This document shows positions 7,118-11,251 of a stretch of DNA of 11,251 nt, piece after piece (the first letter of the stretch is position 1; the number at the start of each line of letters is the position of its first letter). A program made the translations under genes and the position numbers. The notes beneath the pieces were generated by a model. That model was not told the DNA's origin, did no database searches, and saw only the letters and a program-made list of their open reading frames with translations. The DNA is from CAZAQK01 sp050249355 (GTDB lineage Bacteria > Pseudomonadota > Alphaproteobacteria > Rickettsiales > SXRF01), in contig JBFWQQ010000056.1 in NCBI GenBank assembly GCA_050249355.1, positions 1-11,251 of the forward strand, read 5' to 3'.

Positions 7118-8180
7118 CCTGCTACTGTTCATCCTTGCGCTTGCATGCTTCGGCCTGGCAGCCGCATGGATGGCGGAAAACCCCGGCAACGTAACGATCT
7201 ACTGGTTAGACTGGCGTATCGACACCAGTATGGGCTTTCTGGTTGCTGGCACTATTGCAGCCGGCGTTGTTATAGCACTGCTGTACCTGTTGCTGCGCGC
7301 CATCATCAAAGGCCCCGGCGCGCTGTCTACGCGCAGCCAGCTGACCTCGCATAAAAAGGCAATAGCCGAACTCACCTACAGCGTGGCATCGCTGGCCGCG
7401 AGCGATACGAAAAATGCACAGTTGCATGCCAAGAAGGCTGAAAAGCTGCTGGGAAAAAGCCCGATCACGCTGCTGCTTTCGGCACAGGTGGCGCGCCAGC
7501 AGGGCAACGACTCCCAGACGCGCCTGCTGCTGGAACAGTTGCTGGATTTCAAGGAGACAGAATATCTCGCCGCGCGCTCCTTGAGTGAGTCGGCCAGCAA
7601 GCAGAAATTATTGCCGCGCGCCCTGACACTGGCCAAACGTGCCCAACACGTCAACCCGTTCGATGCCGATGCAGTGCGCTCGGTGATCAGCCTGCAGCTT
7701 CAGCTCGGAGAGTGGGATCAGGCGATGCGCACGATACTGAAGCATGGCCGCAAGACCGATATGTCGCGCGCTGTCATCAAACGGTTGCAGGGTATTACCC
7801 ACATGCTGCATGCACAGGCGGCGATACGGGGAGATAACCGTGAAGCTGCCGCCATCTACGGTAAGAATGCGCTCAAAACCCTGCCGGATTTTGTCCCGGC
7901 CCAGTTACTGGCCGCCGACGCCTACACCATGGCCGGCCTGAAAGACAAGGCTGTGCAGCTGATGAAAAAATCCTGGAGGGCCGGACATCATCCACACATC
8001 GCAGAAAAACTCAAATATCTGACCGCGGGCGAGCCAAAAAAATACGCCAAACTGCTGCAGGATATCGCCCAGCACCGCGGTGGCGCTACACCGCTGTATC
8101 AGTGCACGACCTGCGGTCACAGCCAACCGGCATGGGATGCATTCTGTCCGTCGTGCAACGGGTTTGATACATTGGTGTAG
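7110..8180 (+). CDS. hemY: HemY-family membrane TPR protein with C-terminal zinc ribbon
   Basis: Proteobacterial HemY, an inner-membrane TPR protein encoded with haem genes; its biochemical role is unsettled. It is not the Bacillus protoporphyrinogen oxidase of the same name. The 356 residues show two membrane segments (4-20 and 42-62) joined by the family signature AENPGNVTIYWLDWRI. A soluble helical-repeat region follows (about 90-310; PFDADAVRSVISLQLQLGEW and an AAAIYGKNALKTLPDFVPAQ repeat). The C-terminus is a four-cysteine ribbon, C332-x2-C335 and C346-x2-C349, of the rubredoxin-like type also found at the end of LapB. At 356 residues it is on the short side for alphaproteobacterial HemY, and it ends DTLV without the closing Trp I would expect. 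The ATG at 7110 has GGATGG 8 bases upstream and overlaps mic60 by 8 bases. Confidence 0.88.
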   Translation: MINLLLFILALACFGLAAAWMAENPGNVTIYWLDWRIDTSMGFLVAGTIAAGVVIALLYLLLRAIIKGPGALSTRSQLTSHKKAIAELTYSVASLAASDTKNAQLHAKKAEKLLGKSPITLLLSAQVARQQGNDSQTRLLLEQLLDFKETEYLAARSLSESASKQKLLPRALTLAKRAQHVNPFDADAVRSVISLQLQLGEWDQAMRTILKHGRKTDMSRAVIKRLQGITHMLHAQAAIRGDNREAAAIYGKNALKTLPDFVPAQLLAADAYTMAGLKDKAVQLMKKSWRAGHHPHIAEKLKYLTAGEPKKYAKLLQDIAQHRGGATPLYQCTTCGHSQPAWDAFCPSCNGFDTLV

Positions 8181-8358
8181 ACTTTTTATTGTTCCCGCAA
8201 GAAATTTACTGATTTTTGCATGGAACACACTCATTGCTGACTCGCGCTCCTGCGCTCAATTAACAAATACGCGTTGTCAGCAAACAACGCGAGCCATCAG
8301 CCCGCGAAGCGGCACCGCATGTGAGCGCAAGCAGGCGCGAACGGTGGCAGCGTATACG
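8181..8358. other. Convergent intergenic gap with nested inverted repeats
   Basis: No gene is seen here. TGCGCTCA (8251-8258) pairs perfectly with TGAGCGCA (8322-8329), and TCGCGC (8242-8247) with GCGCGA (8335-8340). Inside these arms are a 7-bp hairpin (GCGTTGT at 8271-8277, loop 6, ACAACGC at 8284-8290) and a small CCGC-GAA-GCGG hairpin (8302-8312). The whole could fold as a closed multibranch structure of about 99 bases. No U-run follows on the plus strand; on the minus strand the 7-bp hairpin is followed by a mildly T-rich stretch. It may serve as a two-way terminator for hemY and the lipoprotein gene, be a palindromic repeat element, or be a structured RNA. The sequence does not decide. 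Confidence 0.45.
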
Positions 8359-8964
8359 TTACAATTGCGGACTTATTTGTGGATCGGGCAGGATTTCCTG
8401 TGCTGAACCTGATATAGCCTCGCCTTCGGCCCGTTCCTTTTTCACTTCTTCCGGTATAGCATCAAACACCGGATCGGCTTTTTTCAACCGGTCTTCGGGT
8501 GTGATCCGGTCGGTCTTTGGCAAGTGTGGCACCGGCTCGGTCTTCACTACGGCCACCGCTATCGGAGCACTCCCCTGATAGCCCACCAGACGAGCCTCCC
8601 AACCCGGCATAGGCGCCGGATAGCAGACGATATCCTGCATCACCGCATAACAGTACGACGGGGCAATGGCATGTTCATTCTTTACACGCTCCTTGGCTGG
8701 GTCGTAGAACCACCACTCTTTGAGCTTACGCGAATTATGGCGCACATTATCACGCACATTGGTGGCAGTACGCTTGGCGCTATCTTTTAGGCTGGGTGGC
8801 ACGGCATCGCGGTAGGTCTGCGGATCTTCCAGATCCTCTGCATCTACCTCTTCCAGTTCATCGCCATACAGCGCATAGGTGACCGCACTGCCGATGGCAA
8901 TATCGCTCGGCGGTATACCGCAGCCAGTCAGCATCATAAATGGTAAAACATAGTAAGCTCGCAC
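8359..8964 (-). CDS. Predicted lipoprotein of unknown function
   Basis: I do not recognise a named function. The 201-residue product begins with a short lipoprotein signal: hydrophobic residues 4-12 and a lipobox LTGC with acylated Cys15. The next residues are Gly-Ile-Pro rather than Asp, so outer-membrane sorting would be expected. An acidic stretch (36-49) and a helical Arg/Lys-rich part (60-83) follow. The core is WWFYDPAK then YCYAVMQDIVCYPAPMPGWEARLVGY, with C105 and C114 nine residues apart. From memory, a CYxxLxxxxCYxxP pattern recurs in short alphaproteobacterial proteins of unknown role; this is unchecked. The C-terminal 50 residues are charged and low in complexity. The start is GTG at 8964-8962, supported by GAGG 7 bases upstream and by the lipobox falling in the right place. 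Confidence 0.82.
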   Translation of the reverse strand: MRAYYVLPFMMLTGCGIPPSDIAIGSAVTYALYGDELEEVDAEDLEDPQTYRDAVPPSLKDSAKRTATNVRDNVRHNSRKLKEWWFYDPAKERVKNEHAIAPSYCYAVMQDIVCYPAPMPGWEARLVGYQGSAPIAVAVVKTEPVPHLPKTDRITPEDRLKKADPVFDAIPEEVKKERAEGEAISGSAQEILPDPQISPQL

Positions 8965-9030
8965 GGGCTAACCTCATGTGTTAATACCCGTTTAGTAGCA
9001 AACTTTATGCCAAAGAAGTTAATATTGTTA

Positions 9031-9047
9031 CCCTCGCCTTGCGTGGG
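9031..9047. repeat. Small GC-rich hairpin upstream of the lipoprotein gene
   Basis: CCCTCGC (9031-9037) and GCGTGGG (9041-9047) form a 7-pair stem with one central mismatch and a three-base loop, standing out in AT-rich surroundings. There is no T-run on either side, so it is not an intrinsic terminator. It may be a leader structure or a protein-binding site for the lipoprotein gene 67 bases away. No role is shown. Confidence 0.3.
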
Positions 9048-9056
9048 GATGACATT

Positions 9057-9069
9057 AAGAAAGTTTCTT
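9057..9069. promoter_or_regulatory. Perfect palindrome AAGAAA-G-TTTCTT
   Basis: A 13-base palindrome with 6-base perfect arms around a central G. It lies between the terminator of the small secreted-protein gene and the lipoprotein gene, about 95 bases before the latter's start. It could be an operator. Homopurine/homopyrimidine arms of this length can also occur by chance. Confidence 0.25.
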
Positions 9070-9073
9070 CTTC

Positions 9074-9112
9074 AAAAAAATAGGCTGGCATAAATAGAAC
9101 ATTTATACCAGC
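9074..9112 (-). terminator. Intrinsic terminator after the small secreted-protein gene
   Basis: Read on the minus strand, GCTGGTATAAAT (9112-9101) pairs with ATTTATGCCAGC (9095-9084) across a five-base loop (9100-9096). This is a 12-pair stem with one U-G wobble. After three bases comes a run of seven T (9080-9074). On the plus strand the wobble becomes a C-A mismatch and there is no T-run, so the site works on the minus strand. It lies 31 bases past the stop of the upstream gene and separates it from the lipoprotein gene. Confidence 0.85.
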
Positions 9113-9147
9113 TTATTAATTCACCCATGATCTGCCAGCTTATTAAT
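9108..9147. repeat. 13-base direct repeat duplicating half of the terminator over the stop codon
   Basis: CCAGCTTATTAAT occurs perfectly at 9108-9120 and again at 9135-9147, a 27-base offset. The first copy carries the outer arm of the terminator stem; the second covers the tandem TAA TAA stop of the small gene. The second copy continues as TGCCAGC (9133-9139), a perfect 7-base complement of GCTGGCA (9084-9090), so either copy can pair with the single opposite arm. This looks like a local tandem duplication that has partly diverged. Confidence 0.7.
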
Positions 9148-9529
9148 ACGGAAATGATAGAGGTGGGCGAATCATGGCATCAGGGTTTTTTGGGTCGCGT
9201 ATCCATCTGCCACTACAACCTAATGCCGCCCATTGCTCCCTCATAGTTCTTAAACTAGTTCTTATATTGTCAATTAGCGCTCGTAATCTTGCCACATCTG
9301 GATGATTCGGATTGTAGAGAAGCAATTCGTTCATTTCAGCAAGTTTAGCAAGATATATCCGTTCCGTAGACAGAATGTCATGTAAAAGACGCCAACAGTT
9401 TGGATGTGCATACTCATCACCTTGAATATCTTGCTCGAATCCTGCCATAGATACGTCTGCTAACGTATCATGAGTGAACTGTAAAAATGTCAATCCGGCA
9501 ATGGCAGCCAATAAAACCAGTTTCTTCAT
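9143..9529 (-). CDS. Small secreted protein of unknown function, AT-rich orphan
   Basis: Not recognised. The 128-residue product has a clear Sec signal peptide: KK at 2-3, hydrophobic core about 4-17, and probable cleavage after Ala24 (TLA, then DVS). The mature part of about 104 residues is soluble and mostly helical (about 47-100), with a likely hairpin of two helices and exactly two cysteines, C45 and C105, flanking it. These could form a disulfide in the periplasm. It ends in a Pro-rich segment (RPPLSFPY) and a double TAA. The ATG at 9529-9527 follows AGGGG at 6 bases. The gene is clearly richer in A and T than its neighbours, with many TTA, CTA and AAT codons. Its own promoter region and a strong terminator make it an independent unit, which suggests acquisition from elsewhere. 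Coding status rests on the signal peptide, ribosome site and terminator together. Confidence 0.78.
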   Translation of the reverse strand: MKKLVLLAAIAGLTFLQFTHDTLADVSMAGFEQDIQGDEYAHPNCWRLLHDILSTERIYLAKLAEMNELLLYNPNHPDVARLRALIDNIRTSLRTMREQWAALGCSGRWIRDPKNPDAMIRPPLSFPY

Positions 9530-9696
9530 ATAAAACCCCTGTTTTTTTATATCTGAGACTTACAGATAACACTTTAGCACATAAACAAATAATGAAAATT
9601 AATATCTTGTTAATCTTTTGTTACAAAAACATTAATAATTGCATGGTTACTGTCATTCTTCTGACATAATCCCCCTTACCGCAAGAGCGAGAGGGT
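9530..9696. other. AT-rich spacer between gatB and the small secreted-protein gene
   Basis: No gene is supported. Past the gatB stop there is only a weak inverted repeat (TGTCA at 9651-9655 and TGACA at 9662-9666, six-base loop) with no adjoining T-run, so gatB may end by Rho or read through. The rest is strongly AT-rich and probably holds the promoter of the small gene downstream on the minus strand. Confidence 0.4.
9571..9598 (-). promoter_or_regulatory. Possible promoter of the small secreted-protein gene
   Basis: On the minus strand TTTTCA (9598-9593) and TAAAGT (9576-9571) are separated by 16 bases, each matching four of six consensus positions. A TG lies four to five bases upstream of the -10. 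It would start transcription about 35 bases before the ATG at 9529. In AT-rich DNA such matches are common, so this is weak support only. Confidence 0.3.
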
Positions 9697-11148
9697 TTAA
9701 GAAAGCTTTTTCTTCAGCAGGTCGTTCACTGCTGCCGGGTTTGCCTTGCCACCGGATACCTTCATCACCTGACCGACGAAGAACCCGAACAGCTTGTCCT
9801 TACCGCTTCTGTACTCGGCCACTTTGTCGGGATTTGCCGCCATCACCTCGTCGATAACTTTTTCAATCGCACCTAAATCGGTGACCTGCTTCAGGCCCTT
9901 CTCTTCCACGATAGTGCCCGCATCCTTACCGGACTCTATCATCATATCCAGCACATCTTTGGCGATCTTGCCGGAAATGGTGTTGTCCTCGATCAGCGCC
10001 AGCAGGCCGCTTAGCTTGTCAGCACCGACAGGCGAATTTTCAATATCCACGCCCAGCTTGTTCAGGCGGCCGAATAGCTCGCCGGTCATCCAGTTGGCGG
10101 CCAGCTTGGGATTGTGCTTTTTGGCCAGCGTTTCGTAATATTCGGTGTAGTTCTGCTCAGATACGATGACCCCGGCATCATACGCCGACAGCTCGTATTC
10201 ATCGATATAGCGCTGTTTCTTCTGGTCGGGAAGTTCCGGTAAGGTAGCCTTCAATTCATCGACAAAGCCCTGCTCCAGCTCAAGCGGCAACAGGTCGGGA
10301 TCGGGGAAGTAGCGATAATCCATCGCATCTTCCTTGCTGCGCATGGTGCGGGTTTCGCCCTTGGCTGAATCGAACAGGCGCGTTTCCTGGTCGATAGTAC
10401 CACCTGACTCCAGAATGTCGATCTGGCGCATGGCCTCGAACTCGATGGCTTTATGCAGAAAGCGAATGGAGTTGACGTTCTTGATCTCGCAGCGCGTGCC
10501 GTACTCATCGCCGGGGCGCCGCACCGATACGTTGGCGTCACAACGCAGGTTGCCTTTTTCCATGTCACCATCACAGCTATTGATATAGCGCATGATGGAG
10601 CGCAGTTTTTTCACATAGGCAGCCGCCTCGTCCGCCGAACGCATGTCCGGCTCCGACACGATCTCCATCAGCGTGACACCGGCACGGTTCAGGTCGATGA
10701 AACTTTTGTCCGGCGCGTATTCATGCAGGCTTTTACCGGCATCCTGCTCGAGGTGGATGCGCGTGACGCCAACCCTTTTTACCGAACCATCTGGCATGTC
10801 GAGCAGCACTTCGCCCTTGCCCACGATAGGATCAAGAAACTGCGATATCTGGTAGCCCTGCGGCAGGTCTGGGTAGAAATAATTCTTGCGGTCGAACACG
10901 CTTTTCAGGTTGATCTGTGCATTGATGGCAAGCCCCGTGCGTACCGCCTGACGGATGGATTCCTTGTTGATGACCGGCAGCATGCCCGGCATACCCGCAT
11001 CGATGAACGATACGTTGTCGTTCGCCTCAGCGCCGAACGCGGTCGGTGCGCCAGAGAACAGCTTGGAGTTACTGGTCACCTGCGCGTGGATCTCCAGCCC
11101 GATGACCATTTCCCAATCGCCTGTGTTGCCTTTAAGTAGCTGTGCCAT
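9697..11148 (-). CDS. gatB: Asp-tRNA(Asn)/Glu-tRNA(Gln) amidotransferase subunit B
   Basis: Subunit B of the GatCAB amidotransferase. It binds mischarged Glu-tRNA(Gln) or Asp-tRNA(Asn) and activates it so that ammonia from GatA converts it to Gln- or Asn-tRNA. The 483 residues are full length. The N-terminal kinase-like domain (about 10-300) has VIGLEIHAQVTSNSKLFSG (E19 and H21 are probable metal ligands), DAGMPGMLPV, FYPDLPQGYQISQ (91-103), HLEQDAGKS with E134, CDANVSVR (203-210), EIKNVNS and YRYFPDPDL. The helical and C-terminal YqeY-like tRNA-binding domains (about 305-480) follow, with AANWMTGEL and GFFVGQVMK. The ATG has GGAAG 8 bases upstream inside the preceding gene, whose stop is three bases away. 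That gene is not gatA, so gatB is split from gatCA here. No clear intrinsic terminator follows. Confidence 0.97.
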   Translation of the reverse strand: MAQLLKGNTGDWEMVIGLEIHAQVTSNSKLFSGAPTAFGAEANDNVSFIDAGMPGMLPVINKESIRQAVRTGLAINAQINLKSVFDRKNYFYPDLPQGYQISQFLDPIVGKGEVLLDMPDGSVKRVGVTRIHLEQDAGKSLHEYAPDKSFIDLNRAGVTLMEIVSEPDMRSADEAAAYVKKLRSIMRYINSCDGDMEKGNLRCDANVSVRRPGDEYGTRCEIKNVNSIRFLHKAIEFEAMRQIDILESGGTIDQETRLFDSAKGETRTMRSKEDAMDYRYFPDPDLLPLELEQGFVDELKATLPELPDQKKQRYIDEYELSAYDAGVIVSEQNYTEYYETLAKKHNPKLAANWMTGELFGRLNKLGVDIENSPVGADKLSGLLALIEDNTISGKIAKDVLDMMIESGKDAGTIVEEKGLKQVTDLGAIEKVIDEVMAANPDKVAEYRSGKDKLFGFFVGQVMKVSGGKANPAAVNDLLKKKLS

Positions 11149-11151
11149 GTC

Positions 11152-11250
11152 CTAGTCTTCCAGATAGAATGTAATAGTGGTGACCACACGGATCTTTTTG
11201 TTGATCGCATAGGTGTGGTCTTCATATTCGTTGCGGGCATCGCGGGCGGA
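11152..11250 (-). CDS. C-terminal end of an unrecognised gene upstream of gatB
   Basis: The last 32 codons of an open frame enter from the right edge on the minus strand and end in TAG at 11154-11152, three bases before the gatB ATG. The visible residues end in KKIRVVTTITFYLED. This alternating, beta-strand-like tail is not the C-terminus of GatA or GatC as I know them. The other two minus frames are less likely: one stops at once, the other would run into gatB. The 3-base spacing and the gatB ribosome site inside this gene imply cotranscription. Too little is visible to name a product. Confidence 0.55.
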   Translation of the reverse strand, partial: SARDARNEYEDHTYAINKKIRVVTTITFYLED

Positions 11251-11251
11251 A

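Noticed and set aside
7110..8180. Protoporphyrinogen oxidase (the Bacillus HemY)
   Set aside because: There is no FAD-binding motif; the protein has two membrane segments, helical repeats and a zinc ribbon, as in the unrelated proteobacterial HemY.
8271..8290. The 7-bp hairpin as a plain intrinsic terminator of hemY
   Set aside because: No T-run follows on the plus strand and it lies 90 bases past the stop. It is better described as part of the larger nested structure.
8242..8340. A tRNA gene, suggested by the multibranch shape
   Set aside because: There is no TTCGA-type T loop, no fitting anticodon arm, and the arm lengths and overall size do not fit a tRNA.
9487..9669. 60-codon plus-strand frame between the small gene and gatB
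   Set aside because: No ribosome site or motif was seen, it is AT-rich, and it overlaps the start of the small minus-strand gene, which has better support.
9691..9720. Terminator directly after gatB
   Set aside because: Only a 4-base CCCT/AGGG pairing with a long loop and no T-run could be found.
10453..11139. 228-codon open frame on the plus strand over gatB
   Set aside because: It lies entirely opposite the N-terminal half of gatB, is rich in His, Arg and Val as antisense frames often are, and shows no family motif.

Overview
The window looks like chromosomal DNA of an alphaproteobacterium. The evidence is a single long bifunctional RelA/SpoT homologue followed by pdxJ and acpS, a hemD-mic60-hemY cluster of a kind known from Alphaproteobacteria, a CpaB/CpaC-type Tad pilus locus, and GatB of the transamidosome. 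The species cannot be named from the sequence. No rRNA, tRNA, CRISPR array, transposase or phage gene was seen.

Layout. Positions 1-1658 (minus strand) hold the end of a Tad/Flp pilus operon running off the left edge: cpaB, then cpaC (secretin, cut by the window edge). A 256-bp divergent region (1659-1914) separates it from a plus-strand run: rsh (1915-4071), pdxJ (4140-4916), acpS (4913-5317), hemD (5314-6063), a Mic60/mitofilin-like membrane protein (6041-7117) and HemY (7110-8180). From pdxJ to hemY every junction overlaps, by 4, 4, 23 and 8 bp, so these five genes are very probably one translationally coupled operon. A convergent gap (8181-8358) with a nested set of inverted repeats follows. 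The rest is on the minus strand. Read in transcription order from the right edge it holds the tail of an unrecognised gene, gatB, a small AT-rich gene for a secreted protein, a strong intrinsic terminator, and a lipoprotein gene.

How the genes relate. Rsh makes and degrades (p)ppGpp. PdxJ closes the ring of pyridoxine 5'-phosphate, AcpS activates acyl carrier protein, and HemD makes uroporphyrinogen III. Mic60 and HemY are inner-membrane proteins encoded beside haem genes in many alphaproteobacteria. The pdxJ-acpS pair is joined directly to the hemD-mic60-hemY block, where many relatives have lepB-rnc-era after acpS and hemC before hemD. GatB is likewise not preceded by a recognisable gatA.

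Most of the window is conserved housekeeping sequence. I found no clear new multi-gene system. The most interesting parts are the Mic60 gene and its operon junction, the AT-rich secreted orphan with a duplicated half-terminator, the structured element between the convergent genes, and the lipoprotein of unknown function.
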